DNA of 64,000 nucleotides from Bifidobacterium avesanii (GCF_009299475.1 NZ_WBSN01000003.1:1-64000), one strand, 5' to 3'. Positions 17,217-26,854 are shown, numbered from the stretch's first letter. Made by a program: numbers and translations. Notes: a model not told the origin generated them from the letters alone.

Positions 17217-18719
17217 ATGTCCGAAACGCAAGCACCCCAGTCTCAAACGTCCAGCGTCGCCTCGCTCGACGAATCCAACCAGATGGCGCGCGGCCTGAAC
17301 AACCGGCACGTGCAGTTCATCGCCATCGGCGGCACGATCGGCACCGGCCTGTTCCTCGGGTCCGGCAAGTCGATCAGCCTGACCGGTCCGTCCATCGTGT
17401 TCGTGTACATCGCGGTCGGCGCGATCATGTTCCTCCTCATGCGCGCCATCGGCGAGATGATGTACAAGGACCCGAGCCAGCACACCTTCATCAACTTCAT
17501 CACCAAGTACCTCGGCAAGGGCTGGGGGCACTTCGCCGGCTGGACGTACTGGCTGGCGCTCGTGCTGCTCGGCATGACGGAGATCACCGCCGTCTCCACG
17601 TACTTCGTGACGTTCTTCGACACGTTCGGCATCGACCTGACGTCGTGGAAGTGGCTCATCGAGCTGTGCTTCCTCGTGGTGCTCACATCCGTGAACCTCA
17701 TCGCCGTGAAGGTGTTCGGCGAGGTGGAGTTCTGGTTCTCCATGATCAAGATCACGCTGATCGTGGCGATGATCGTCACCGCGGTGGTCATGGTGGTGAT
17801 CGGCTACCACTACCCGGCGGTCACCATCCAGGGCATGGACCACGCCGGACCGGCCGGGCAGGCGGGGCTGCCGAACCTGCTGGACGGCTTCTCGATCGCG
17901 CCGAACGGCTGGATGGCGTTCCTCATGAGCTTCCAGATGGTGTTCTTCGCCTACCAGCTCATCGAGTTCGTGGGCGTGACCGTCTCCGAGACCGAAAACC
18001 CGCGGCAGGTGCTGCCCAAGGCGATCAACGAGTTGATCGTGCGCGTGCTGGTGTTCTACGTGGGCGCGCTGCTGGCGATCATGCTCATCGTGCCGTGGCG
18101 CACGTTCCAGCCCAACGCGGATGGATCCTTCGCCTCGCCGTTCATCATGGTGTTCCAGTACGCCGGCCTCAACTGGGCGAGCGCGCTGGTGTTCTTCGTG
18201 GTGATCACCGCCGCGTCCTCCGCGCTCAACTCGCTGCTGTACTCGGCCGGCCGCCACCTGTTCCAGCTGACCGGCGAGTCGTCGAACCCGCGCGTGCGCT
18301 GGGTGGCCACCGTGTCCGACCGCAAGGTGCCGGCCCGCGCGATCCTCATCTCCGCGGCGCTCATTGTGCTCTCGCCGATCATCAACGCGTTCCCGCGCGT
18401 CTCCAGCCTGTTCGTGCTGTTCGCCTCGGCGTCCTCCGCGGTGTTCATCTTCATCTACATCCTCACCATGCTGGCCCACCGCCGCTACCGCCGCTCCGGC
18501 GACTTCATGGCCGACGGCTTCGTGATGCCCGCGTGGAAGACGACCAACACGCTGGCCCTGGCGTTCTTCGTGTTCATCTACGCCACGCTGTTCCTCGCGG
18601 ACGACACCCGCGGTTCGGCCGTCGCCGGTCTGGTGTGGCTGGTCGGCTTCGGCGGCTACTGCCTGTGGCGGGAGCGTCGCAAGGCCCGGCGGGACGCGGG
18701 CGAGGTGGCTTTGGACTGA
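17217..18719 (+). CDS. APC-family amino-acid permease
   Basis: 500 residues, 12 predicted spans. 'RHVQFIAIGGTIGTGLFLGSGKSISLTGPS' (read in two parts) and 'FAYQLIEFVGVTVSETENP' place it in the AAT subfamily with CycA (D-Ser/D-Ala/Gly) and AnsP; the KSISLTGPS and EMMYKDPSQHTF segments lean to CycA-like. Start ATG at 17217 follows AGGATT. Paralogous to the permease at 11256; the ABC exporter lies between the two. A long non-coding repeat region follows, so it is probably monocistronic. Confidence 0.88.
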   Translation: MSETQAPQSQTSSVASLDESNQMARGLNNRHVQFIAIGGTIGTGLFLGSGKSISLTGPSIVFVYIAVGAIMFLLMRAIGEMMYKDPSQHTFINFITKYLGKGWGHFAGWTYWLALVLLGMTEITAVSTYFVTFFDTFGIDLTSWKWLIELCFLVVLTSVNLIAVKVFGEVEFWFSMIKITLIVAMIVTAVVMVVIGYHYPAVTIQGMDHAGPAGQAGLPNLLDGFSIAPNGWMAFLMSFQMVFFAYQLIEFVGVTVSETENPRQVLPKAINELIVRVLVFYVGALLAIMLIVPWRTFQPNADGSFASPFIMVFQYAGLNWASALVFFVVITAASSALNSLLYSAGRHLFQLTGESSNPRVRWVATVSDRKVPARAILISAALIVLSPIINAFPRVSSLFVLFASASSAVFIFIYILTMLAHRRYRRSGDFMADGFVMPAWKTTNTLALAFFVFIYATLFLADDTRGSAVAGLVWLVGFGGYCLWRERRKARRDAGEVALD

Positions 18720-19680
18720 CACCGGGCGGACTGACCGACTGGATGCGTTGGCCGATCGGTTGGGTCGGCCGGACGTTGGCGGTCCGGCGGTCTGGCTGGT
18801 CTGTCTGGCTGGCCCGTCTGACGGATCCGGTCGATCGGTCTGTCTGATTGGATGCCTGCCGACCACGGAAGGGCGGCATTTTTTCCGGATTGGCGGAATG
18901 CCGGGCTGTCAGGGAACAATGCCGTCCTTCCGTGATCGTCCATTCTTGTTTTCTGACCACGGAATCCGGGTATTTTCTTCGGGAATGGCGGAATGCCGCG
19001 GACCGGGCGGCGAATATTGGTCTTCCGTGGTCGACCGATCGGGCGGGCATGGTGGTCGCGTCTTCGGAAGCGGGAAAGACTGATCAGAATGACCGGGACG
19101 GTCTGATTGGTCTGCCGAAAGAACCGGTCGGGGGTGAACTGGCCGGATGGATGAACTCATTGACTGGCGGGAAGCCGGACAAACCGGCCGGTCGGCAACG
19201 GAAGGCGGATTTTTCTCCCGGATTGGCGGAATGCCGCCGCTTGGCCGGAAAAATCGTCCTTCCGTTGTCGGGCGGGCTGACCGAATCGGCAACGGAAGGC
19301 CGATTTTTATCCATGATCGGCAGAATCGCGCCGCCCGGTCCGGGGAAGTCCGGCTTCCGTTGCCGGGCGGATCTGGTCGGGCGGATCTGATCGGGTTAGT
19401 CGGCCCGCTTACATCGGGAAGGCGTCCGGTCGGTTGGCCGGCCGATTGCCCGACCGTCCGACCACCCGGCCTTCGGCCAATTGCTTCGCGGACGACAAAT
19501 AATCGCGGGCATTATTCCGCAAAGTGGCGGAATGACGCGGACGGCAATCATAATGCGGCGGATTCTTTGCCAGCCGACGGTATGGGGCATGCATCCTCCG
19601 CTCATTTGACGGGCAAAGGCGTGAGGGACGTGAAGTGCTGCCCCGTCATCCGCCCCGCCCAAAAAATCTGACGCTTTCTG
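18720..19680. repeat. ~950-bp intergenic array of palindromes with GGCGGAAT core
   Basis: No gene is supported. At least four ~75-bp palindromes lie in a row: 18864-18934, 18955-19032, 19193-19270 and 19287-19365, with a weaker fifth near 19490-19580. Arms are CCACGGAAGG- or CAACGGAAGG-type; three of them and the fifth contain GGCGGAAT at 18892, 18987, 19225 and 19526. Between 18725 and 18850 are degenerate CGGTCTGTCTGG-like direct repeats. Related arms recur at 57475 and 57686. The region separates the permease from beta-glucuronidase. Confidence 0.85.
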
Positions 19681-19772
19681 ATGGAAAATGCGCGAAACTG
19701 ATCAAAACTGTGTGAAGCTCGTGTATCATGAAGAGCAAGAGACAAAGCTGTCAGCATACAGGGAGGAACAGG

Positions 19773-21626
19773 ATGCTTTACCCTCAGACGAATGACGCCC
19801 GACTGGTGTTCAGCCTCGATGGCGTGTGGGACTTCAAGACCGCCGGCGAAACCGATTATCCGACCGAGTGGACCTCGGCCGCGCTGCCCGAGCCGATCCC
19901 CATGGCCGTGCCCGGCTCCTACAACGACCAGAATGACATGACCGACCTGTACGACGTGTACGGCTGGGTCGTCTACCAGCGCACCTTCAGCCTGCCCGAG
20001 CGCACGATCGAGGGCCAGCGCGTGGTCCTGCGCTTCGACGCCGCCACCCACGCCGCGGACGTGTACCTCAACGGCGAGAAGCTCGGCAGCCACAAGGGCG
20101 GCTTCCTGCCGTTCGAGTTCGACGTGACCGGCAAGGTCAAGGCCGGCGACAACCTGCTCGCCGTCGCCATCGACAACCGCATCAACCAGTCCACCCTGCC
20201 GATCGGCAACGAGGGCAACGTGGCGTTCTTCGGCTCCGACAACGCGGGCATCCCGTCCGTGGAGGCCGGCAAGCGCTGGGCCAAGCCGCAGAACCGCCCG
20301 AACTTCGACTTCTTCAATTTCGCGGGCCTCAACCGCCACGTGGAGCTCTACACCACGCCGGAAACGTACATCGCCGACGTGGCCGTGACCACCAAGTCCG
20401 TGACCGAGGGCCTCGGCGAGGGCGAGACCGGCCCCGCGACCATCGGCTACGAGGTGACGCTCGGCGGCGAGTTCGCGGCCAAGCGCGACGATCATGTGAC
20501 CGTGACGATCCAGGACGAGTTCGGCAACACGGTCGCCACCGCCACCGGCGCGAAGGGCGAGATCACGCTGCCCGCCGCGCACCTGTGGAACCCCGGCGCC
20601 GCGTACCTGTACACCGCGCACGTCGATCTCGCCGGCTTCGCGGAGAGCGAGAGCGACGAGTACGACCAGACCTTCGGCATCCGCACCGTGGAGGTGAAGG
20701 ACCAGAAGTTCCTCATCAACGGCAAGCCGTTCTACTTCAAGGGCTTCGGCAAGCACGAGGACAGCTACTTCCACGGCCGCGGCACCGACCAGCTGCTCAA
20801 CGTCAAGGACGTCTCCCTGATCCACTGGCTCAACGCCAACTCCTTCCGCACCTCGCACTACCCGTACGCCGAGAACATGTACGACCTGTGCGACCGCGAG
20901 GGCATCGTGATCATCGACGAGACCCCGGCTGTGGGCATGAGCTGGCCGCAGTACACCAACAAGCCGCTGTTCGAGCACCACCAGCAGGTGATCAGGGACA
21001 TGATCGCGCGCGACAAGAACCACCCGAGCGTGGTCATGTGGTCGCTTGCCAACGAGCCGTGGTACGACCAGGGCGGCGAGAAGTCCGAGAGCGCGCTCAA
21101 GTACTTCACCCCGCTGTACGAGCTCGCGCACGAGGTGGACCCGCAGAACCGCCCGGTCACGATCGTGTGCTGCCAGAACGACTACACCAAGGACCTCGTC
21201 ACCCGCACCATGGACGTGGTGTGCCTCAACCGCTACTACGGCTGGTACAACCTGTCCGGCGACCTCGACGCGGCCTGCTACGCCCTGAACTACGAGCTCG
21301 ACTGGTGGGAGAAGATCGGCAAGCCGGTCATGTTCACCGAGTACGGCGCGGACACCATGGAGGGCGTGCACGGCACCCACGGCAAGATGTGGAGCGAGGA
21401 GTACCAGCGCGACTACTTCGCCCGCATCGACGCGGAGATCGACAAGCGCCCGTGGTTCATCGGCGAGCAGCTGTGGAACTTCGCCGACTTCGTGACCATC
21501 CAGGGCACCATGCGCGTGGAGGGCAACCGCAAGGGCATCCTCACGCGCGACCGCCAGCCCAAGATGGCCGCGCACTTCCTGCGCGACCGCTGGGCCAAGA
21601 TCCCGAACTTCGGTTACAAGGGCTGA
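19773..21626 (+). CDS. uidA: beta-glucuronidase, GH2
   Basis: 617 residues from MLYPQTNDARL; GGGAGGA five bases upstream supports this over an in-frame ATG at 19728. Close in length and pattern to E. coli UidA: sugar-binding jelly-roll (~1-185), Ig-like sandwich, and TIM barrel (~280-610). The acid/base Glu is in 'SLANEPWYDQ' (about E428) and the nucleophile in 'MFTEYGADTMEG' (about E523); the 'NRYYGWY' and C-terminal 'NFADFVTIQGTMRV...NRKG' segments match glucuronidase-specific N-K contacts. It would release glucuronic acid from conjugates or glycans. No signal peptide, so cytosolic; no transporter is adjacent. It stands alone after a 1-kb repeat array. Confidence 0.9.
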   Translation: MLYPQTNDARLVFSLDGVWDFKTAGETDYPTEWTSAALPEPIPMAVPGSYNDQNDMTDLYDVYGWVVYQRTFSLPERTIEGQRVVLRFDAATHAADVYLNGEKLGSHKGGFLPFEFDVTGKVKAGDNLLAVAIDNRINQSTLPIGNEGNVAFFGSDNAGIPSVEAGKRWAKPQNRPNFDFFNFAGLNRHVELYTTPETYIADVAVTTKSVTEGLGEGETGPATIGYEVTLGGEFAAKRDDHVTVTIQDEFGNTVATATGAKGEITLPAAHLWNPGAAYLYTAHVDLAGFAESESDEYDQTFGIRTVEVKDQKFLINGKPFYFKGFGKHEDSYFHGRGTDQLLNVKDVSLIHWLNANSFRTSHYPYAENMYDLCDREGIVIIDETPAVGMSWPQYTNKPLFEHHQQVIRDMIARDKNHPSVVMWSLANEPWYDQGGEKSESALKYFTPLYELAHEVDPQNRPVTIVCCQNDYTKDLVTRTMDVVCLNRYYGWYNLSGDLDAACYALNYELDWWEKIGKPVMFTEYGADTMEGVHGTHGKMWSEEYQRDYFARIDAEIDKRPWFIGEQLWNFADFVTIQGTMRVEGNRKGILTRDRQPKMAAHFLRDRWAKIPNFGYKG

Positions 21627-21693
21627 TTCCTCGCCGTCGTCCCGGGCGTGGCCCGATGGGGCTGCGCTTGGAATGACGGTATGGGACAATCAG

Positions 21694-21725
21694 GGGACGG
21701 TTCACCGCATGGTGGCCGTCCCTTT
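21694..21725 (+). terminator. rho-independent terminator after uidA
   Basis: GGGACGG (21694-21700) pairs with CCGTCCC (21716-21722), with additional ACC/GGT pairing inside, followed by TTTGTTGTTCCTTTG. It closes the beta-glucuronidase transcript before the MarR gene. Confidence 0.6.
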
Positions 21726-21792
21726 GTTGTTCCTTTGCTGTCCCTTTGCCGTCTTGTTGTCTCCCTGCCGCCGTCGGATTTGCCAAATTTAC

Positions 21793-21805
21793 CTTTGGGT
21801 GTAAG
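21793..21805. promoter_or_regulatory. candidate MarR box upstream of marR
   Basis: CTTTGGGTGTAAG, ~30 bp before the regulator's start. It shares CTTnnnnTGTAAG with 22641-22653 upstream of the exporter genes, and both sit at promoter distance. The box is only weakly palindromic here. Confidence 0.4.
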
Positions 21806-21835
21806 ATATCTCGCAGACATACGAAAGGAGTGCGC

Positions 21836-22420
21836 ATGGGGTTTGAACAGGAGGCGGTGACGTCGCTCATGACCTGCATGCGGCGCAAGCGGTCGAAGAT
21901 GCAGCGCGACATGGTCCGCGGCAACCACGGCGAGCCGTTCGTGCTGCACGAACTCATGCTCCGCGGCACCATGACGCCCTCGCAGGTGGCCGACGCCCTG
22001 TGCGCCAGCTCCGGGCGCGTGTCCACGCTGCTGTCTGCGCTGGAGAAAAAGGGCTTCGTCACGCGCGACGTGGACCCGGACGACCGCCGCGTGGTGCACG
22101 TGAACCTTACTCCCGCCGGCCGCGAGAAGGCGCACGCCGATCTGGACGAGATGCGCGACGCGATGTGCTGGATCTTCTCGCAGATGGGGGAGCGCCGCAC
22201 GCGCGAGTTCGTCGACCTGCTTGAGGAGTTCGCCACGTACATGTCGATCTGCCATCCCGGCAAGCCGCGTCCCACGCCCGAGGAGGTCCGCGAGGCGTTC
22301 GCCGAGCGGGCCGGGTCCGGCGCCGAAGCGGGGGAAGGCCCGGCGGCGGGTGCGGAAACGGCCCCGGAAGCGGGGCCGGGAACGGAGTCTGGCGGCGGCT
22401 GCCCGATGTTCGGGGCGTAG
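21836..22420 (+). CDS. MarR-family transcriptional regulator
   Basis: 194 residues; GAAAGGAG five bases before the ATG. Winged-helix pattern: 'MTPSQVADALCASSGRVSTLLSALEKKGFVTRDVDPDDRRVVHVNLTPAGRE' (read in pieces) is the classic MarR recognition helix and wing with the DxxDRR tip. The last ~45 residues form a Gly/Ala/Glu-rich tail ending in CPMFGA. MarR proteins are usually repressors released by small aromatic ligands. The two ABC half-transporters follow ~300 bp later on the same strand and share a candidate operator, so it probably controls them. Confidence 0.88.
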   Translation: MGFEQEAVTSLMTCMRRKRSKMQRDMVRGNHGEPFVLHELMLRGTMTPSQVADALCASSGRVSTLLSALEKKGFVTRDVDPDDRRVVHVNLTPAGREKAHADLDEMRDAMCWIFSQMGERRTREFVDLLEEFATYMSICHPGKPRPTPEEVREAFAERAGSGAEAGEGPAAGAETAPEAGPGTESGGGCPMFGA

Positions 22421-22640
22421 GAATCCCGGAGGCGCCTTCCCGGGCCGGCCCCCTGACTCGGTTCGCCGAGTCCGTTCGGAACGGCGGATTGGCCGCTGGA
22501 TCGCCGGATTCGCCCGGACTGGCCGGTGGCCCGGTGACCCGATGGTCCGACGGGCTCTGCTCGCCGTCGCTCGCTCGGGATGATCGGAATCGGCGAAGGC
22601 TGGTGCCGGCAAAAGTCCGCCGCCCACGCATGCTCAATAT

Positions 22641-22670
22641 CTTGCACTGTAAGTAATTCAATACTAGAAA
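22641..22670 (+). promoter_or_regulatory. promoter and candidate MarR box for the ABC exporter operon
   Basis: TTGCAC (22642-22647), 17 bases, TAGAAA (22665-22670). CTTGCACTGTAAG (22641-22653) is an imperfect palindrome overlapping the -35 element and resembles the box before marR, which suits repression by MarR. Confidence 0.5.
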
Positions 22671-22714
22671 ATAACCAACAACACACATTCGAAAACGGAA
22701 AGGACGGGGACGCC

Positions 22715-24523
22715 ATGTTTCGCATCATGAAGTACCTCTCCAAATCGGAGGTCGGCCAGATGATCGTCGCGCTGGCGACCATCGTCGGACAGGTCTGGTT
22801 CGACCTCAAGCTGCCCGACTACATGTCCAGCATCACCACGCTGGTGGAGACTCCCGGCAGCGCCATGGTCGACATCTGGATCGCCGGCGGCAAGATGCTG
22901 CTCGTCTCGCTCGGATCGGTCGCCTGTGCGGTCGTGACCGGTTTCATCGCCGCGCGCGTGGCCGCCTCCTTCGGCCAGCGACTGCGCTCGCTCGAGTTCG
23001 CGCGCGTCGAGTCGTTCGGGCCGGCGGAGATGAGCCGCTTCTCCACCGCCAGCCTCATCACGCGCTCCACGAACGACATCACGCAGATCCAGATGTTCAT
23101 CACCATGGGCCTGCAGCTCATCGTCAAATCGCCCATTATGGCCGTGTGGGCCGTGGCGAAGATCGCCGGCGAGGGCCTCGAATGGACGCTGGCCACCGGC
23201 GTCGCCACCGCGGCCCTGCTCGCCGCGATCGTGGTGCTCATGGCGCTCGTCATGCCCAAGTTCAAGGCCATGCAGCGCCTGACGGACAACATCAACCTCG
23301 TGGCGCGCGAGAACCTCACCGGCCTCAAGGTGGTGCGCGCGTACAACGCCGAGGACTGGCAGGAGGCCAAGTTCACCGAGGCCAACCGCGAGCTCACGGA
23401 CACGCAGCTGTTCACCAACCGCGCGATGGCCGTGATGATGCCGCTCATGAACACCGTGATGAACGGCCTCATGCTCGCCGTCTACTGGATCGGCGCGTAC
23501 CTGATCGACGCCGCCGGGCTCACGGACAAGCTCACCGTGTTCTCCAACATGATCGTGTTCTCCAGCTACTCGGTGCAGGTGATCATGAGCTTCCTGCTCA
23601 TGAGCATGGTGTTCGTGCTGTGGCCGCGCGCCGACGTGTCCGCCCAGCGCGTGCTCGAGGTGCTGGACACCGAGCCGATGGTGAAGAACCCCGCGAACGG
23701 CGAGACCCCGGCGCCCAAGGGCACGGTCGAGTTCCGCGACGTGAGCTTCGCCTACCCGGACGCGCGCGAGAACACGCTCGAGCACATCAGCTTCACGGCC
23801 AAGCCCGGCCAGACCGTCGCGTTCATCGGCTCCACCGGCTCCGGCAAGTCCAGCCTCGTCAATCTGGTCCCGCGCCTGTACGACGCGACCGGCGGCCAGG
23901 TGCTCGTGGACGGCGTGGACGTGCGCGACTGGGACCTCACGGCCCTGCGCGAGAGGATCGGCTACGTGCCGCAGCGCTCCGTGCTGTTCAAGGGCACGGT
24001 GGCCGGCAACGTGGCGTACGGCGACCGTGCCGGCGGCGGGGTTTCCGGCGGGGCTTCCGACGCGCCCGGTCCCGATGCCGATTCCGCGGCCGTGAACATG
24101 GACGCCGTGAGGGCGGCCGCCGACGTGGCGCAGGCCACCGAGTTCGTCGACCGCATGGACGGCGGGTTCGACGCGGCCGTGGCGCAGGGCGGATCCAACG
24201 TCTCCGGCGGACAGCGACAGCGCCTGTCGATCGCGAGGGCCGTCTACCGCAACCCGGAGATCCTGGTGTTCGACGACTCGTTCAGCGCGCTCGACTTCGC
24301 CACGGATCGCAAAGTGCGCGACGCGCTCGCCGGGCATGCCAAGGGCGCCACCAAGCTGATCGTGGCCCAGCGCATCGGCACGATCATGAACGCCGACCTC
24401 ATTGTGGTGCTCGACGACGGGCGCGTGGTGGGCGAGGGCACCCACAGCGAATTGATGGAGGGCTGCGAGGTGTACCGGCAGATCGCCGAATCGCAGCTCA
24501 GCAAGACGGAACTGACGGCTTAG
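22715..24523 (+). CDS. ABC multidrug exporter half-transporter, first subunit
   Basis: 602 residues from MFRIMKYLSKSEVGQ; an ATG at 22727 is an alternative. Six-span exporter domain (~1-320) then ATPase: Walker A GSTGSGKSS, Q-loop GYVPQRSVLF, signature NVSGGQRQR, Walker B ILVFDDSFSALD. In Walker B the catalytic Glu is replaced by Asp-Asp-Ser ('FDDSFSALD'), as in the degenerate site of heterodimeric exporters such as TmrA/BmrC types. A 25-residue Gly/Ala/Asp-rich insertion (~435-465) splits the helical subdomain. It pairs with the next gene to form a heterodimer. Confidence 0.9.
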   Translation: MFRIMKYLSKSEVGQMIVALATIVGQVWFDLKLPDYMSSITTLVETPGSAMVDIWIAGGKMLLVSLGSVACAVVTGFIAARVAASFGQRLRSLEFARVESFGPAEMSRFSTASLITRSTNDITQIQMFITMGLQLIVKSPIMAVWAVAKIAGEGLEWTLATGVATAALLAAIVVLMALVMPKFKAMQRLTDNINLVARENLTGLKVVRAYNAEDWQEAKFTEANRELTDTQLFTNRAMAVMMPLMNTVMNGLMLAVYWIGAYLIDAAGLTDKLTVFSNMIVFSSYSVQVIMSFLLMSMVFVLWPRADVSAQRVLEVLDTEPMVKNPANGETPAPKGTVEFRDVSFAYPDARENTLEHISFTAKPGQTVAFIGSTGSGKSSLVNLVPRLYDATGGQVLVDGVDVRDWDLTALRERIGYVPQRSVLFKGTVAGNVAYGDRAGGGVSGGASDAPGPDADSAAVNMDAVRAAADVAQATEFVDRMDGGFDAAVAQGGSNVSGGQRQRLSIARAVYRNPEILVFDDSFSALDFATDRKVRDALAGHAKGATKLIVAQRIGTIMNADLIVVLDDGRVVGEGTHSELMEGCEVYRQIAESQLSKTELTA

Positions 24524-24549
24524 AACGGCATAGGAAGGACCTGATACAC

Positions 24550-26418
24550 ATGGCAAGACCAACGGCAAGAGGGCCGATGGGCCACGGGCCGGGCGCGATG
24601 GGCGCCGCCGTGGAGAAACCGCAGGATTTCGGCGTGGTGATGGGCAAGCTCGTGCGCTTCTGCAAGTCGTACGTGCCCGTGATCGTGGCGGCGCTCGTGA
24701 TGGGCGCCGTCGGCACGGTGTTCCAGATCATCGGGCCGGACAAGCTCAAGGACATGACCAATGCGATCGTGCGCGGCCTGCCCGCGATGGTGAACGGCAG
24801 GCCCGTCATGGGCGCCGTGGACTTCGGCGAGGTCACGCGCATCGGCTGGGCGCTCGTGGCGCTCTACGTGGGCTACGCGGTGCTGAGCTACGTGCAGAGC
24901 TGGCTCATGGCCAACGTCACCCAGCGCACCGCACAGCGCCTGCGCGAGGCGATCAGCGTGAAGATCAACAAGCTGCCGCTGAGCTACTTCGACAAGGTGA
25001 GCTACGGCGACGTGCTCAGCCGCATCACCAACGACGTGGACGCGATCGGCCAGACGCTGGGCCAGTCGCTCGGCTCGCTCATCACCTCGGTCACGCTGTT
25101 CGTGGGCGCGCTGGTGATGATGTTCTGGAACAACGTGATCATGACGCTGTGCGCGATCGGCGCGAGCCTCGTGGGATTCGCGATCATGATGGTGATCATG
25201 AAGGTCTCGCAGCGCTACTTCACCGCGCAGCAGGCGGCGCTCGGCGACGTCAACGGGCACGTGGAGGAGATGTACTCCGGTCACCTCATCGTCAAGGCGT
25301 ACAACGGCGAGGCTGACTCCATCCGCCGCTTCGAGCGCTACAACGCCGACCTGTACGACTCCGGCTGGAAGAGCCAGTTCCTCTCCGGCCTCATGATGCC
25401 GCTCATGAACTTCGTGGGCAACTTCGGCTACGTGGTGGTGTGCGTGGTGGGTGCGGCGCTCGCCATGGACGGGCAGATCGAGTTCGGCGTGATCGTGGCG
25501 TTCATGATGTACATCCGCCTGTTCACCCAGCCGCTCGCCCAGTTCGCGCAGGCCTTCCAGAATCTGCAGCGCTGCGCCGCCGCCTCCGAGCGCGTGTTCG
25601 GCTTCCTCGAGGAGCCGGAGATGGCCGACGAGTCCGCCAAGCCCGCGCTGCTCGGGCGCGACGCGAACGGCCATGCGAAGCCGGTGCGCGGCGACGTGGA
25701 GTTCAGCCACGTGCGCTTCGAATACGAGCCGGGCAAGCCGATCATCCACGACTTTTCCGCTTCCGTGAAGGCCGGGCAGAAGGTGGCGATCGTGGGCCCG
25801 ACCGGCGCCGGCAAGACCACCATGGTCAACCTGCTCATGCGCTTCTACGAGATCGCCGGCGGATCCATCTCGATCGACGGCGTGGACACGGCCTCCGTGC
25901 CCCGCTGGAACGTGCACGACCAGTTCTCGATGGTCCTGCAGGACACGTGGGTGTTCCGCGGCACCGTGCGCGAGAACGTCGCCTACGCGAAGCCGGGCGT
26001 GACGGACGAGCAGGTCGTCGCCGCGTGCAAAGCCGTGGGGCTCGACCACTTCGTGCGCTCGCTGCCGGACGGCTACGACACCGTGCTCGACGACAACACG
26101 TCGCTGTCCGCGGGCCAGCGCCAGCTGCTCACCATCGCGCGCGCCATGGTGCAGGACGCGCCCATCCTCATCCTCGACGAGGCCACGTCCTCCGTGGACA
26201 CGCGCACCGAGGAGCTCATCCAGAAGGCCATGGACGCGCTGACGGTCGGGCGCACGTCGTTCGTGATCGCGCACCGCCTGTCCACGATCCGCGACGCCGA
26301 CATGATCCTGGTGATGGACCACGGCGACGTGATCGAGCGCGGCACGCACGAGGAGCTGCTGGCGGCCGGCGGGTTCTACGCGAACCTGTACAACAGCCAG
26401 TTCACCAAGGCCGCCTAG
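24550..26418 (+). CDS. ABC multidrug exporter half-transporter, second subunit
   Basis: 622 residues from MARPTARGPMG, 26 bp after the first subunit with GGAAGGA as ribosome site. Six spans then a complete ATPase: Walker A GPTGAGKTT, Q-loop MVLQDTWVF, signature LSAGQRQL, Walker B ILILDEATSSVD with catalytic Glu, and H-loop IAHRLST. This subunit carries the consensus catalytic Glu lacking in its partner, as expected of TmrAB/BmrCD/LmrCD heterodimers. Its substrate is unknown; drug or lipid export under MarR control is the likely role. Confidence 0.92.
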   Translation: MARPTARGPMGHGPGAMGAAVEKPQDFGVVMGKLVRFCKSYVPVIVAALVMGAVGTVFQIIGPDKLKDMTNAIVRGLPAMVNGRPVMGAVDFGEVTRIGWALVALYVGYAVLSYVQSWLMANVTQRTAQRLREAISVKINKLPLSYFDKVSYGDVLSRITNDVDAIGQTLGQSLGSLITSVTLFVGALVMMFWNNVIMTLCAIGASLVGFAIMMVIMKVSQRYFTAQQAALGDVNGHVEEMYSGHLIVKAYNGEADSIRRFERYNADLYDSGWKSQFLSGLMMPLMNFVGNFGYVVVCVVGAALAMDGQIEFGVIVAFMMYIRLFTQPLAQFAQAFQNLQRCAAASERVFGFLEEPEMADESAKPALLGRDANGHAKPVRGDVEFSHVRFEYEPGKPIIHDFSASVKAGQKVAIVGPTGAGKTTMVNLLMRFYEIAGGSISIDGVDTASVPRWNVHDQFSMVLQDTWVFRGTVRENVAYAKPGVTDEQVVAACKAVGLDHFVRSLPDGYDTVLDDNTSLSAGQRQLLTIARAMVQDAPILILDEATSSVDTRTEELIQKAMDALTVGRTSFVIAHRLSTIRDADMILVMDHGDVIERGTHEELLAAGGFYANLYNSQFTKAA

Positions 26419-26652
26419 CGCGGGGCTGTGCGTTGCGGGCTGTGTGGCATGGCGTGTGTCGCTTGCCGCTTGCTCGTTGCGGGCGGTTGCGGGCTGCGGC
26501 TGTGGGCGGTCCGATCTGTGTGGTCTGTGGTCTGCGGTCCGTGATCCGTGGCCCGTAGTCTGCGGTCTGCGGGCTTGTCCCGGCGGGTTCCGGCTCGCCC
26601 CGGCTCCCGACTCATCACTCATCTGCGGCTCGTCCCCGCTCATCCCTTCGTA

Positions 26653-26779
26653 TCTGCCCAATCTGTGCCTTCACATTGCAGGATTGGGCAGAAACGCAGG
26701 ATGAGAAGCTCTCTTGCAACGCTCAGCTTCCGTTCCTGCCCAATATCGCAATGTACGATCGCAGATTGGGCAGGAACGG
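26653..26779. repeat. paired CCAAnCTG hairpins, locus 1
   Basis: Hairpin 1a: 26653-26662 pairs with 26683-26692 (TCTGCCCAAT arm). Hairpin 1b: 26730-26744 pairs perfectly with 26765-26779 (CCGTTCCTGCCCAAT arm). Both loops begin CCAAT and end CAG...TTGG, the top shared with loci at 40543 and 49030. The two stems share CTGCCCAAT, so cross-pairing between hairpins is possible. The preceding 26419-26650 has only degenerate CGGTCTG/CGGTCCG runs and no gene. Confidence 0.85.
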
Positions 26780-26854
26780 AATACCGACATGCACAAGCGG
26801 GCGGAGCGAAAGGCGGAACCGGTCTCGGACACGGATGCGGGCGCGAGCATAACG

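Noticed and set aside
18864-19365. Regularly repeated palindromes that could suggest a CRISPR array
   Set aside because: Spacing is uneven, repeats are not identical, spacers are not unique 30-35-mers and no cas gene is nearby.
18848-19390. Open frame inside the 1-kb repeat region
   Set aside because: Its peptide simply reflects the palindromic repeats, lacks a ribosome site, and overlaps an opposite-strand frame of the same kind.
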